Positions 20,055 to 29,171 of a stretch of DNA of 64,000 nt are shown piece after piece; position 1 is the first letter of the stretch; each line of letters opens with the position of its first letter. The stretch is taken from NCBI RefSeq assembly GCF_014206875.1, contig NZ_JACIJO010000001.1, forward strand, positions 992,001-1,056,000, written 5' to 3'. The DNA comes from Algoriphagus iocasae. GTDB lineage: Bacteria; Bacteroidota; Bacteroidia; Cytophagales; Cyclobacteriaceae. The position numbers and the translations under genes are program-made. The notes beneath the pieces are model-generated. The model did not search any database. It was not told the origin of the DNA and saw only the letters and a list, made by a program, of their open reading frames with translations.

Positions 20055-20077
20055 TTGTTTAAAAAGATAGAAATTTA

Positions 20078-20107
20078 AATACCCTCCAACCGAGGGTATT
20101 TTTTTTT
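20078..20107 (+). terminator. Rho-independent terminator after pyk
   Basis: A perfect 9-bp stem, AATACCCTC (20078-20086) with GAGGGTATT (20092-20100) and a 5-nt loop, runs into a stretch of T up to 20107. It starts 23 bp after the pyk stop codon. Confidence 0.9.
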
Positions 20108-20235
20108 GTCTAATTATTGAAATTGCGGTTCAAGTATTTTAAAATTCAATTCAATAATAGAAAAATACAGTTTAACTAGTTTTGTTAATCTAATTGCCAT
20201 TGTCATAGTTATCAGGGTAACTAACCTAAAAAACT

Positions 20236-22098
20236 ATGTACAACTATTTAAAATATTTTATTCTGGGGTCCATGTTTTTCATGATCCTCTCCTGTAGCGA
20301 CGATTATCAGGGTCCCCTTCCTTATCCAACTTTGACGGAAGCAGCACAAGATGCCGGTCTCACCACCTTATTGACTGCTGTCAATGCAGTGCCAGGATTG
20401 ACAAACACCCTTCAATCTCAGCCGGCAATTACAGTTTTTGCTCCTACCAATGATGCTTTTGCAAATGCTTTAACAGAATTCGGAGCCAGTGACTTATCAG
20501 ATTTAGTAGCGAAAGTCGGAGGGGCAGCTAATTTGGAAACAATCCTTGGTTTTCACGTGGTTCCTGCTGTTGCGCTTTCAAAAGATTTAAATGAAGAAAA
20601 TATTTTTACAACTGTTTCAGGTCAACAACTTAGAGTAAGAGTTTCTCCAGGGTCGGTTACAGTAATTGATGCTGCTGGAAACACTTCTAGAGTTTTGCAG
20701 GCTGATGTAAGAATTGAAAATGGTGTTGTCCATGTGATAGACAGAGTTTTGATCCCAAGCATTGAACTTCCTAACCCTACTTTAGTAGAGGCAGCAACTG
20801 ATGCTGGATTGACTACCTTGATCAGTGCGGTGACAGCAGTGGATGGATTAGCAGATCAATTGCTTTCTGCAGATGCAATCACAGTTTTTGCTCCTACAAA
20901 TGAAGCTTTTGCTGCGGCACTGGAAGTATTTGACGCTGAGGATTTAGATGAGCTTGTGGTGAAAATTGGTGGGTTGGCCAATTTAGAGAAAGTCCTTGGC
21001 TTCCATGTCGTTCCTGCCGTGGCATTATCTTCAGATTTAGACGCAACCAATTCCTTTACTACTTTATCGGGACAAAATATCACTGTTGAGAAAAGTGGAA
21101 ATACTGTATCTGTGATAGATGCTTTGGGTCGAGTGGCTCAGGTAGTGGCAGCAGATATTGAGATTTCCAATGGTGTAGTCCATGTTTTAAATGGTGTAAT
21201 GCTACCAGATTTGATGCTTCCAAATATTGTAGAAGCTGCTCAAGATGCTGGATTGACAACTTTAATTGATGCAGTTACGGCTGCTGATTTAGGTGGTGCA
21301 CTTTTAGGTGCAGACGCTATTACCGTTTTCGCTCCTACAAATGATGCTTTTGCGGCAGCACTAGATGCTTATAATGTTTCTGACTTAAATCAATTGGTGG
21401 CTAAAATTGGAGGAATGGAAAATCTTCAGACAGTTCTAGGGTTCCATGTTGTGCCTGCTGTGGCTTTTTCAACAGATTTGGCAGCAACTAATACATTTAC
21501 GACTCTAGCGGGTCAAGAACTTACAGTGATGGCTGGAGCTGATGGTGTGACTGTGATGGATGCATTGGGAAATACTGCCAACGTGGTTGCTGCTGATGTA
21601 GCGATTGAAAATGGAGTAGTGCATGTGATCGATGGCGTTCTTTTGCCAGAATTGGAATTACCTAACCTAGTAGAGGCAGCAACTGCAGCAAATCTAACTA
21701 TCTTGTTAAATGCTGTAACGGCTGCCAATGTGGGCGGAGCTTTATTGGATGCGGAAGCAATAACTGTTTTTGCCCCTACCAATCAAGCTTTTGTGGACTT
21801 GTTAGCCGCATTGAATTTAAATTCTCTTGAAGAAGTCGTTTCGACTTTAGGAATAGATGCAGTGACAAAAATCCTTCAATTCCATGTGGTTCCTGCTACA
21901 GCATTCTCATTTGATTTAGAGTCTGGCGCTCAAATGGTTCCAACTCTTTCTGGAGAAATGTTGACAGTGACTAGAAATGGTTCAAATGTTACCGTTACAG
22001 ATAAAGCTGGAAATACATTTAATGTTGTCGCAGCCGACGTTGCGATCGAAAATGGAGTTGTTCATGTCATCGATGGAGTTTTATTGCCAACGCTTTGA
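20236..22098 (+). CDS. Four-repeat fasciclin (FAS1) domain lipoprotein
   Basis: 620 residues. The N-terminal signal ends in a lipobox (ILSC, Cys at about 18) followed by SDD, so the protein is lipid-anchored in the envelope. Four FAS1 domains start at about residues 33, 183, 331 and 477. Each carries an ITVFAPTN-type H1 motif, a FHVVPA segment and a VVHVIDGVLLP-type H2 motif. FAS1 domains mediate adhesion to proteins or polysaccharides. The repeats are very similar to one another, which points to internal duplication. The gene stands alone between two terminators. A TAGTTTTG box at 20177-20184 fits the -7 consensus, but no clear -33 element was found. Confidence 0.93.
   Translation: MYNYLKYFILGSMFFMILSCSDDYQGPLPYPTLTEAAQDAGLTTLLTAVNAVPGLTNTLQSQPAITVFAPTNDAFANALTEFGASDLSDLVAKVGGAANLETILGFHVVPAVALSKDLNEENIFTTVSGQQLRVRVSPGSVTVIDAAGNTSRVLQADVRIENGVVHVIDRVLIPSIELPNPTLVEAATDAGLTTLISAVTAVDGLADQLLSADAITVFAPTNEAFAAALEVFDAEDLDELVVKIGGLANLEKVLGFHVVPAVALSSDLDATNSFTTLSGQNITVEKSGNTVSVIDALGRVAQVVAADIEISNGVVHVLNGVMLPDLMLPNIVEAAQDAGLTTLIDAVTAADLGGALLGADAITVFAPTNDAFAAALDAYNVSDLNQLVAKIGGMENLQTVLGFHVVPAVAFSTDLAATNTFTTLAGQELTVMAGADGVTVMDALGNTANVVAADVAIENGVVHVIDGVLLPELELPNLVEAATAANLTILLNAVTAANVGGALLDAEAITVFAPTNQAFVDLLAALNLNSLEEVVSTLGIDAVTKILQFHVVPATAFSFDLESGAQMVPTLSGEMLTVTRNGSNVTVTDKAGNTFNVVAADVAIENGVVHVIDGVLLPTL
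20331..22095 (+). repeat. Four in-frame ~440-bp repeats encoding FAS1 domains
   Basis: Repeat units begin near 20331, 20785, 21228 and 21666, each encoding a [LI]xEAAxxAxLTxLLxAV-type start, with a period of about 440-455 bp. Identity is clear in protein and partial in DNA, so the repeats are old but could still recombine. Confidence 0.85.
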
Positions 22099-22120
22099 TT
22101 TGACGAAATAGAATAGAAAA

Positions 22121-22147
22121 AGGAGTGGGGAACCACTCCTTTTTTTT
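22121..22147 (+). terminator. Rho-independent terminator after the FAS1 gene
   Basis: Arms AGGAGTGG (22121-22128) and CCACTCCT (22133-22140) pair perfectly with a 4-nt loop and are followed by a run of T to 22147. A short A run precedes the stem. Confidence 0.9.
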
Positions 22148-22240
22148 GATTTATCCATTCTTCAATCTTCTCTTTTAAACATTTTTTTTATCAGATAGTT
22201 GTTAGTCTATCCCAATAACCAACCAGATAAACTGGATTAA

Positions 22241-23026
22241 ATGATTGATTATCAGATGAATTTTCTATTGATTTCTGACGAATCCCAGCTTTCCCAAAAG
22301 ATAGAGGTGCTTCTTCAAGAAAAGTACTTAGGATGGAAAATTCTGAAAATAATCAAAGCTGTTGAGGATTTTGAAAATTATTCAAATCAAGTTTCTGCGG
22401 TCGATTTTATAGTGGTAGATTTTGATTTGATTTCGAGTTGGGAAAACAATTTGATCGTTCAATTTCTGAAAGAAAAGCCACTGATTTTTATTTCCAATCG
22501 GAAGGAGAAAGCAATGGAAGCTTTTGAGTTTGACTGTTTGGACTTTTTATTAAAGCCTGTTCTCCCTAAGAAGCTGGAGAAGGCTTTTGAAAAAATGAGT
22601 AGAATGCTTTCCTTAAATTCCCTTCAAAACATGGAAAATCAGATGTTTGAAAACATTGTTTCCAGAATAGCCAAGTCGGAATTTAAAAAGCGTTTTTTAG
22701 TAAAAATCGGGAATAGATTTACTTACGTTCCCACTGAAAAAGTCTCTTTTTTCTTCTCCGAAAATGGAGTTACTTATTTAGTGGAAAGTGGAACTGCACA
22801 AAAATATATTGTTGAAAATTCTCTGAATGAACTTCAGGAAAGCTTACTGAATCCCACTGATTTTTACAGGATCAATAGGTCGATGATCATAAACTTACAT
22901 GATGTTTCGGCTATCAAACCCTATGTAAACGGACGTTTATTGTTGTCTCTCGCTACTAAAAGTGATTTTGAGCCGATTGTGGCTAGAGAACGAGTGGCGG
23001 AATTTAAAAGGTGGGTGAATCAATAG
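22241..23026 (+). CDS. LytTR-family response regulator
   Basis: 261 residues. The N-terminal receiver-like domain (about 1-125) has Asp in VVDFD as the likely phosphoacceptor and the conserved Lys in LLKPV. The C-terminal LytTR DNA-binding domain (about 150-258) shows FLVKIGNRFTYVPTEKVSFFFSENGVTYL and FYRINRSMIINL, typical of the family. The start could also be the ATG five codons later (MNFLLISD). No histidine kinase is adjacent, so it is an orphan in this window. It probably controls transcription of envelope or surface functions, which is inference from the family. Confidence 0.9.
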   Translation: MIDYQMNFLLISDESQLSQKIEVLLQEKYLGWKILKIIKAVEDFENYSNQVSAVDFIVVDFDLISSWENNLIVQFLKEKPLIFISNRKEKAMEAFEFDCLDFLLKPVLPKKLEKAFEKMSRMLSLNSLQNMENQMFENIVSRIAKSEFKKRFLVKIGNRFTYVPTEKVSFFFSENGVTYLVESGTAQKYIVENSLNELQESLLNPTDFYRINRSMIINLHDVSAIKPYVNGRLLLSLATKSDFEPIVARERVAEFKRWVNQ

Positions 23027-23032
23027 CAGACC

Positions 23033-24613
23033 TTATCTCTGGATAGAAATACTGTCGTCGGGACCAGTCGGTTTGACCATAATTACTTTCTCTTTATCCA
23101 CTTTGACCGATCCATCAGGTGACCCTTTTACTTTTCTGACAAATTTGGCTTCGGTATAAATCACAGGAGCTAAAGATTCACTTTTATGCTTGGAGTAGAA
23201 AGCTGCCAGTTCGGCTGCTCTTTCCAATACAGTGGGAGGTACATTCTTGAATCCTTTCATCTTAATGACCACGTGAGAACCAGGAACTAAACGAGCATGG
23301 AGCCAAAGGTCATCTTTATGGACAAAGCCCCTGAGCATTTCATCATTATCTTTTGCTGATTTGCCAACCCAAATTGGGAATCCTTCCACATCAAAAGTCT
23401 TGAATGGCAATGAAACTGAAGATTTTAAAAGAGTTTTTTCTTGGATTTCATCCTTCTTGAAAGCTTTCAAAGCTCTGAATTCCTCTACAGCTTCCAGTTT
23501 CTCGATTTGGGATATTAGGCTGTTTTTCAGCTCAGTTTTATTCTGAATGGTTTTTTCAATCTGTTCCCATTCCAGCTTTCTGTTTTTACTTTTTCTATAG
23601 AGTTGAGAAGCAAAATCCTGAGGTTTTTGCTGTGGTTTCAACTGAATTTTCACAGTTTTTCCAGTGTAGAAATCCAATAATTCCACTTCATTTTTGCCGT
23701 CTTTAAACTCATGCAAATTTGCCATGACCACATCAGCTAATTGAGATGGGGGAGGAGAGTTTTTTAATTCGTAGAGTTTTTGACTCGATTTATTCAAGTA
23801 AGAAACAGTCCTTTTTAATTGATCTTGTAGGCTTTTGAGGAGATTGTTTTTCTCCTTTTCGAAGTTTCCTTTGACTAGCGCCAGATAAAAAAGCTCATTC
23901 AAAGCGGGAATCGGATCCGAAAATGTACGAAGGGCATTGGACTCTGGAAGTAAACTCAAGTGGATACCATCTTGGCTTTCCACCAATGAAAATAATGGAG
24001 TATCTAAGATGTCTATGACTTCCTCCATCAATTGCCATTTGGTTTCCAAATCCGCCTCAGGATAAGCTCTTTCCTTCAGATAAGCTCTCGGTATTTTACC
24101 TAGAGTTGGAAGGAATTGAGAAGCATTTCCATTTAATTCCTCAAACCTATTTCTAGAAAGGTTTAATTCTACAGCCAGTGTCCTCCAATCTAAATCCCGA
24201 TCTTCAGAAATTACATTTCTGAAAATGTATTTCGGAGTTTCCGAATTTTCCTCATAAAACAAAATATTGCTTCTGTTGGCATGAAGCTTAAAAAGAAGAA
24301 TTTTATCAGAGTTCAATCTGAAAATAAAAGATCGCTCGAAAGGAATGACTTCACAAGACTCGATTGTCAAACCAATCATTTCCTGAAATAAGTTGATGCT
24401 ATTTCTTTTTGCTCTTCTAAACTGATCAGGGAAACTGTAATAAATTTGCGAAGGCATCAGATGTGCCCGGATCCATCCTTCCTCTTCTCCAATCTGTGTT
24501 TCAATGATCAATTCATCTTTGCTCTGGGAAAAACATGAAACGATGGTATGACCTTTGAATTTTTGGGTCAGCGCAGGGCAAAGGAATTTCAGAAAATGGT
24601 AATTGAGATGCAT
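23033..24613 (-). CDS. NFACT RNA-binding domain protein (RqcH/Rqc2-like)
   Basis: 526 residues in NFACT order: an N-terminal NFACT-N region (about 1-190), a helical/coiled-coil middle (about 255-395, rich in Lys/Glu/Leu), and a C-terminal NFACT-R domain with DLWLHARLVPGSHVVIK at about 435-451. Proteins of this family bind stalled 50S-tRNA complexes; in Bacillus RqcH adds C-terminal alanine tails to stalled peptides. That role is plausible but untested for Bacteroidota members. Its start codon overlaps the stop of the MBL hydrolase gene by one base. Confidence 0.88.
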   Translation of the reverse strand: MHLNYHFLKFLCPALTQKFKGHTIVSCFSQSKDELIIETQIGEEEGWIRAHLMPSQIYYSFPDQFRRAKRNSINLFQEMIGLTIESCEVIPFERSFIFRLNSDKILLFKLHANRSNILFYEENSETPKYIFRNVISEDRDLDWRTLAVELNLSRNRFEELNGNASQFLPTLGKIPRAYLKERAYPEADLETKWQLMEEVIDILDTPLFSLVESQDGIHLSLLPESNALRTFSDPIPALNELFYLALVKGNFEKEKNNLLKSLQDQLKRTVSYLNKSSQKLYELKNSPPPSQLADVVMANLHEFKDGKNEVELLDFYTGKTVKIQLKPQQKPQDFASQLYRKSKNRKLEWEQIEKTIQNKTELKNSLISQIEKLEAVEEFRALKAFKKDEIQEKTLLKSSVSLPFKTFDVEGFPIWVGKSAKDNDEMLRGFVHKDDLWLHARLVPGSHVVIKMKGFKNVPPTVLERAAELAAFYSKHKSESLAPVIYTEAKFVRKVKGSPDGSVKVDKEKVIMVKPTGPDDSISIQR

Positions 24614-25377
24614 CAGGGCAAAGTTACCTGAAGTCCGTCGTAGGCCAAAGAAATTCCAGAAGGCAATTCCTTTTCTACTTCGTCATGAAGCCCAAGTTTA
24701 TGTGAAATGTGAGTCAGGTAAGTTGTATCTGCTCCGATTTCTTTTGCTTTTGCCACAGCCTCATCCAGTGTAAAGTGAGAGATATGTGACTCTTTTTGCA
24801 AGGCATTCAGAACAAGGATTTTGCTTCCTTTAATGAGTTCCATCGACTCATCTGGGATATAATTAGTGTCCGTGATGTAAGTGAAATCCCCGATTCGAAA
24901 ACCAAGTACTGGTAGTTTATAATGAAAAACAGGAATCGGGATGATGGTGACTCCTTGAATGGTGAAAGGAGATTCATCAATCTCTACCGGCTCAATTTGA
25001 GGTACTCCAGGGTATTTTTTATTGGAAAACACATAGGCAAACTCCCTTTTAATCTGTTCCAGAACTTGCGGTCTTCCAAAAATCGGAATATCCATTTTTT
25101 GGGAGAAGTTGAAAGGGCGGATGTCATCCAGGCCTGCAGTGTGATCTTTGTGCTCATGGGTGAAAAGCACGCCGTCAAGACGTTTTACGCCAGCAGTAAG
25201 CATTTGGCTTCTAAAGTCCGGACCAGTGTCTACCACAAGGCTTAAATCGCCTATTTCGAAATGGATGGACGATCGGAATCTTTTGTTTCTAAAATCTAAT
25301 GATTGGCAAACCTGGCAGGAACAAGTAATTACTGGAACGCCTTGTGAGGTACCGGTTCCCAGAAAAGTGACTTTCAA
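24613..25377 (-). CDS. MBL-fold metallo-hydrolase (PhnP-like)
   Basis: 254 residues. The N-terminal FLGTGTSQGVPVITCSCQVC and the metal motif THEHKDHTAGLDD, followed by DTNY and THISH, define the PhnP-type branch of the metallo-beta-lactamase fold. PhnP acts on cyclic phosphodiesters; relatives include lipoate and RNA-processing enzymes, so the substrate here is uncertain. It is in a tight unit: 4-bp overlap with the upstream 92-residue gene and one-base overlap with the NFACT gene. Confidence 0.9.
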   Translation of the reverse strand: MKVTFLGTGTSQGVPVITCSCQVCQSLDFRNKRFRSSIHFEIGDLSLVVDTGPDFRSQMLTAGVKRLDGVLFTHEHKDHTAGLDDIRPFNFSQKMDIPIFGRPQVLEQIKREFAYVFSNKKYPGVPQIEPVEIDESPFTIQGVTIIPIPVFHYKLPVLGFRIGDFTYITDTNYIPDESMELIKGSKILVLNALQKESHISHFTLDEAVAKAKEIGADTTYLTHISHKLGLHDEVEKELPSGISLAYDGLQVTLP

Positions 25378-25652
25378 AATTTTAATGTGGTTTGTCTTAA
25401 TTCACGAAGAAAATCATGATTGGATTTTTCCGTAAAATCTTTCGGATCAAAATTTAGCTCAGTAAGAATATCAATAAGTGCATTTATTTTTCCCTCAATA
25501 GGAAAGTACTTATTGATGATGACGATTTTGGTATCACGAAGCACACAATACCCGGATTTGAAATTGCCTTTTTCATAGCGGAGCATGTATTCTGATGCTG
25601 CAAAAAGGTTTTCAAGTTTATCCAAGAAATGCTTTGTGTACTTTACTGCCAT
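25374..25652 (-). CDS. Conserved small hypothetical protein
   Basis: A 92-residue protein with no signal peptide or membrane segment, N-terminal MAVKYTKHFLDKLENLF. I do not recognise a named domain. Its 4-bp overlap with the MBL hydrolase and 2-bp gap from the response regulator gene indicate it is translated as part of one operon, which supports it as a real gene. Function unknown. Confidence 0.75.
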   Translation of the reverse strand: MAVKYTKHFLDKLENLFAASEYMLRYEKGNFKSGYCVLRDTKIVIINKYFPIEGKINALIDILTELNFDPKDFTEKSNHDFLRELRQTTLKF

Positions 25653-25654
25653 AC

Positions 25655-26032
25655 TTAAATCAGATATTTATTTACTGTGCCCAGAACTTTGTCAAAGTCT
25701 AAAGGCTTTTGGATAAAGTCGTCAAAGCCAAACTTCCGCAATTCATCCATGGTGTAATTATTTACATTTCCTGAAATAGCGATGATCGGCAATTTTGACT
25801 TTTTAGGATCAGGTAGATTTCTGATTGCCTGAGTACAGGTAACTCCATCCATGACGGGCATACTGATATCCATCAAAATTAAATCAAAATCTTCTTTATC
25901 GAGTAATTCCAGCACTTGTTTCCCATTTCTGGCTGCCTTCATTTCATACTTTTCAAAAGCTAAAACACTTTTTGTCAAGTTTATTATCACTGAACTGTCT
26001 TCTCCGACAAGGATTTTTTTAGGCGTGCTCAT
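25655..26032 (-). CDS. Single-domain response regulator (CheY-like)
   Basis: 125 residues consisting of one receiver domain. Acidic residues lie at GEDSS (about 10-13), the phosphoacceptor Asp in LILMDISMP (about 55), and the conserved Lys in IQKPLD near the end. There is no output domain. Its start overlaps the upstream REC-Hpt gene by 4 bp, so the two are likely partners in one phosphorelay. No histidine kinase is nearby. Confidence 0.92.
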   Translation of the reverse strand: MSTPKKILVGEDSSVIINLTKSVLAFEKYEMKAARNGKQVLELLDKEDFDLILMDISMPVMDGVTCTQAIRNLPDPKKSKLPIIAISGNVNNYTMDELRKFGFDDFIQKPLDFDKVLGTVNKYLI

Positions 26033-26790
26033 TGGTTAAAAATAGTTTCTTCCATAATATATTTTTTGAAATTAAGAATTTCATTTTGCATCTCATGAAG
26101 TATTTTCTTGGTTTCTGACCGATTCTCCAATTTGGCATTGATTTCTCCTTCCTGTGCCAAAAGGTATAAGGTATTTGCTCCAAGTGTTCCGCTGTTTCCT
26201 TTTATGGTATGCAGCTTATCTTCAATGGTTTTGAACTCAAAATTATTGGTGGATAAATCCAATTCTTCAAACAGGTGATCACACTCTTTAACAAAGTCCA
26301 AAAACACATTTTTGATTGTTTCTGGCTTGTTGTATTTCATCAATTGTCTGACTATCTGTAGGTCTAAAATCACCGGTTCCAAAGAAAAAGTATCTTCCTC
26401 CTCTGGTTTGAGGTTTTCAGGAGATTTATTGGACAAGTAAACTTTAATTGATTCCAGAAATTCCCGTGGTCTGATGGGTTTTATCATAAATTCATCAAAA
26501 CCCTGTTCGATAAAAGTATTTCGATCCTCCATTTCGGCAAAGGCAGTAATTGCGATAATCGGGCAGTTAGAATGATCAGTTAACTTAATCTTCTTCATAG
26601 CCGTCATACCATCCATTTGAGGCATTTGGATATCCATTAAAATTAAATCAAATCTATTTTCCTCAAGCAATGCCAAAGCTTCAATTCCATTTTTTGCGCT
26701 TTCAAATAAGCAGACTTGTCCAATCAGGTTTTCAAATAATTTTCTGTTAAGATCATTATCGTCCACAATCAATACCCTTTTGCTTTTCAT
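26029..26790 (-). CDS. Response regulator with receiver and Hpt domains
   Basis: 253 residues. The receiver domain (about 1-122) has DDND, LILMDIQMP with the phosphoacceptor Asp, and MIKPIRP. The C-terminal Hpt domain (about 150-245) has the phosphorylatable His in HTIKGNSGTLGA. The protein can therefore both accept a phosphate on Asp and relay it through His. It is followed with overlap by a lone receiver, which suggests a REC-Hpt to REC relay. The start codon is only 20 bp from that of the divergent miaA. Confidence 0.92.
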   Translation of the reverse strand: MKSKRVLIVDDNDLNRKLFENLIGQVCLFESAKNGIEALALLEENRFDLILMDIQMPQMDGMTAMKKIKLTDHSNCPIIAITAFAEMEDRNTFIEQGFDEFMIKPIRPREFLESIKVYLSNKSPENLKPEEEDTFSLEPVILDLQIVRQLMKYNKPETIKNVFLDFVKECDHLFEELDLSTNNFEFKTIEDKLHTIKGNSGTLGANTLYLLAQEGEINAKLENRSETKKILHEMQNEILNFKKYIMEETIFNQ

Positions 26791-26810
26791 TTGGTAAGTT
26801 TGGATTTTTG

Positions 26811-27746
26811 ATGTCCGTTCAAGCTACAGAACCATTGTCTATACAAAATTATCTTATTCTGGTGGTTGGCCCGACTGCAGTCGGGAAAACCGATTTGTGT
26901 TTAAATCTAGCCAAAAAATTCAATACAGAGATTATCTCTTGTGATAGCAGGCAATTTTATAAAGAAACTAATTTAGGTACGGCAAAGCCAACAAATTCTG
27001 AATTAGAACAGGTAAAGCATCATTTTATCAATACGCTTTCGATTGAGGAATCTTACGATGTCAAGAGATTTGAAAAAGAAGTGATTGAACTATTGGATCA
27101 ACTGTTTCAGGAGAAGTCTGCAGTAATCATGACTGGAGGTTCAGGGTTATTTGCAGATGCAGTTGTCAATGGACTAGATGAAATGCCGGAATTGGACCCT
27201 CGTTTCAGAGAAGAGGTAATTCATGAATATGAATCAAAAGGACTTGAATTTTTGCAATCGGAAGTATTAAAAATCGACCCGGAATATTACGAATTGGTAG
27301 ATAGAAATAATCCTCAAAGACTGATGCGTGCAATAGAAGTTTTTAGAGGAACCGGTAAGCCCTTCAGTAGTTTCCGAGTTAAGCAAAAAGCCGATCGGAA
27401 TTTCAAAACCATCAAAATCGGATTGGAAAGAGAACGGGAAGAATTATACCAGCGAATTGATTTGAGAATGGATCAAATGATTGCTGCGGGTCTTTTTGAA
27501 GAAGCAGAAAGTCTTTTTGAAAAGCGGAATTTGAATGCACTTCAAACAGTCGGCTATCAGGAAATTTTCGGTTTTATGGAAGGAAAATATGATAGGGAAG
27601 AAGCAATCAGGCTGCTCAAAAGAAATTCACGCAGATATGCAAAAAGACAATTGACCTGGTTTAGAAAGGACACGGAAATCCGTTGGTTTAATCCAAAGGA
27701 TGAAAATGGGATTTTGGAATACCTATCTTCTCAAATGGGAGAATAA
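26811..27746 (+). CDS. miaA: tRNA dimethylallyltransferase
   Basis: 311 residues. The P-loop VVGPTAVGKTDL at the N-terminus, followed by SCDSRQFYKETNLGTAKP and the later MTGGSGLF, identify MiaA, which adds a dimethylallyl group to A37 of tRNAs reading UNN codons. I take the ATG at 26811; a TTG one codon earlier is also in frame. The 3' end overlaps the opposite-strand small membrane gene by 16 bp. Confidence 0.96.
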   Translation: MSVQATEPLSIQNYLILVVGPTAVGKTDLCLNLAKKFNTEIISCDSRQFYKETNLGTAKPTNSELEQVKHHFINTLSIEESYDVKRFEKEVIELLDQLFQEKSAVIMTGGSGLFADAVVNGLDEMPELDPRFREEVIHEYESKGLEFLQSEVLKIDPEYYELVDRNNPQRLMRAIEVFRGTGKPFSSFRVKQKADRNFKTIKIGLEREREELYQRIDLRMDQMIAAGLFEEAESLFEKRNLNALQTVGYQEIFGFMEGKYDREEAIRLLKRNSRRYAKRQLTWFRKDTEIRWFNPKDENGILEYLSSQMGE

Positions 27747-28066
27747 CCAGAGATTTTTGCCACCCAGTTGTAAGGTGCTTTTTTAATTAGCTGATTGTAT
27801 TGAAGCCTGTTTATTTTCAATTCCCTTACCAACTCCTGACTTTTTTTAGGGAGGGATTTATCAGGATGGGCTTTGGTCCAAATAGAAAAAACCTGCTCAG
27901 GGTCAATCATTTCTCCAAGAATAATATTCAGTTCGGGATGAGCTAGAGCCAATTTGGAAGCAATTTCGCGCTGTGCATTCAGCTTTCGCTGCATGGTGGT
28001 TCGAACTGTAAGAAAAAACAGGAGGCAAGCGCCTCCCATCGTTAAGAATATTGGAATAAATCCCAT
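27731..28066 (-). CDS. Small single-pass membrane protein
   Basis: 111 residues. One hydrophobic helix at about residues 4-20 (FIPIFLTMGGACLLFFLTV) is followed by a charged, helical cytoplasmic-type tail. No named domain is recognised. It starts one base downstream of the pfkA stop codon, so it is probably co-transcribed with pfkA, and it converges on miaA with a 16-bp overlap. Confidence 0.65.
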   Translation of the reverse strand: MGFIPIFLTMGGACLLFFLTVRTTMQRKLNAQREIASKLALAHPELNIILGEMIDPEQVFSIWTKAHPDKSLPKKSQELVRELKINRLQYNQLIKKAPYNWVAKISGYSPI

Positions 28067-28067
28067 A

Positions 28068-29042
28068 TTAAATACTTAAAATTTCCATCAATTTGAGATG
28101 TTCTTTATTGAGAGGTTTTTCTTTGCCAATGCAATCTCCAAAAGGTGTGTAGACGATTTCTTGGTTCATTACTCCAGCCATACAATTCATACGACCTTCC
28201 AATAATCCCTCTACTGCTGCCATTCCGCATAAACTGCCCAACACACGATCTTTGGCAGTAGGGCTTCCACCTCGTTGTATATGACCTAAAGTTGTCACTT
28301 TGAAGTCCTTTTCTTTGTCATTGATTTTTTCTTTGACTTTCTGCATGATGGCTTCAGCATTTCCCTCCTCATCACCTTCGGCAACGACCACAATACTGGA
28401 GCTTTTGCTTTTTCGGAGATTTTTGAGGCTTTTTACTACCATGCTCAGATCAGTTTTGGTCTCCGGAACCATCACAAATTCTGCTCCTCCACCGATGCCG
28501 CAATCCACGGCAATAAAACCGGCATCTCTTCCCATGACTTCGATAAAGAATATTCTGTCATGAGCTGCAGCTGTATCTCTGATTTTATCAATTGCCGCCA
28601 AAGCTGTATTGACAGCGGTATCGAATCCAATGGTATAATCCGTGCCATAGATGTCATTATCGATCGTTCCGGGGCAACCAACAGTAGGGATTCCGAATTC
28701 TTCCTGGAAAATCTTGGCTCCCGTAAAAGTTCCGTCACCTCCAATTGCTACGATTCCTTCGATCCCATGCGCGACAAGATTGTCATAAGCTTTTTTTCTG
28801 CCTTCAGGAGTCTTAAACTCCATAGATCTGGCAGATTTCAATACGGTGCCACCTCTTTGGATAATATTACTTACTGAGTAGGAATACATTCTCTTGATGT
28901 CACCCTCAATCATCCCTTCGTACCCTCTATATATTCCATATACTTCCAATCCTTTGAAAATAGCCGTACGAACAACTGCTCTCACACAGGCATTCATGCC
29001 AGGACTATCTCCACCAGAAGTAAAAACTGCGATTTTTTTCAT
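28068..29042 (-). CDS. pfkA: ATP-dependent 6-phosphofructokinase
   Basis: 324 residues, the standard bacterial PfkA length. The N-terminal FTSGGDSPGMNA, the GGDGTFTGA ATP site, the catalytic TIDND (Asp as base), and IEVMGRDAGFIA are all present. GGDGT followed by GCPGTIDND fits the ATP-using rather than PPi-using branch. It commits fructose-6-phosphate to glycolysis; pyk is also in this window, though in a separate unit. Confidence 0.96.
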   Translation of the reverse strand: MKKIAVFTSGGDSPGMNACVRAVVRTAIFKGLEVYGIYRGYEGMIEGDIKRMYSYSVSNIIQRGGTVLKSARSMEFKTPEGRKKAYDNLVAHGIEGIVAIGGDGTFTGAKIFQEEFGIPTVGCPGTIDNDIYGTDYTIGFDTAVNTALAAIDKIRDTAAAHDRIFFIEVMGRDAGFIAVDCGIGGGAEFVMVPETKTDLSMVVKSLKNLRKSKSSSIVVVAEGDEEGNAEAIMQKVKEKINDKEKDFKVTTLGHIQRGGSPTAKDRVLGSLCGMAAVEGLLEGRMNCMAGVMNQEIVYTPFGDCIGKEKPLNKEHLKLMEILSI

Positions 29043-29171
29043 TTCAATAGGTTTAAGTCACCAAAAATAGGAATTCTGAAAGGAATAAAGGAGTTCAGGG
29101 ATTTTAAAAGCCCAAAAAAATCAGCTTTCTTGGAAAACAACAATCATCTGTTAAAAACAAGTTAAATTTTT

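Noticed and set aside
20331..22095. A satellite or CRISPR-like array in the FAS1 region
   Set aside because: The repeats are in frame, ~440 bp long and encode folded domains, so they are protein repeats. No short direct repeats with spacers were seen anywhere in the window.
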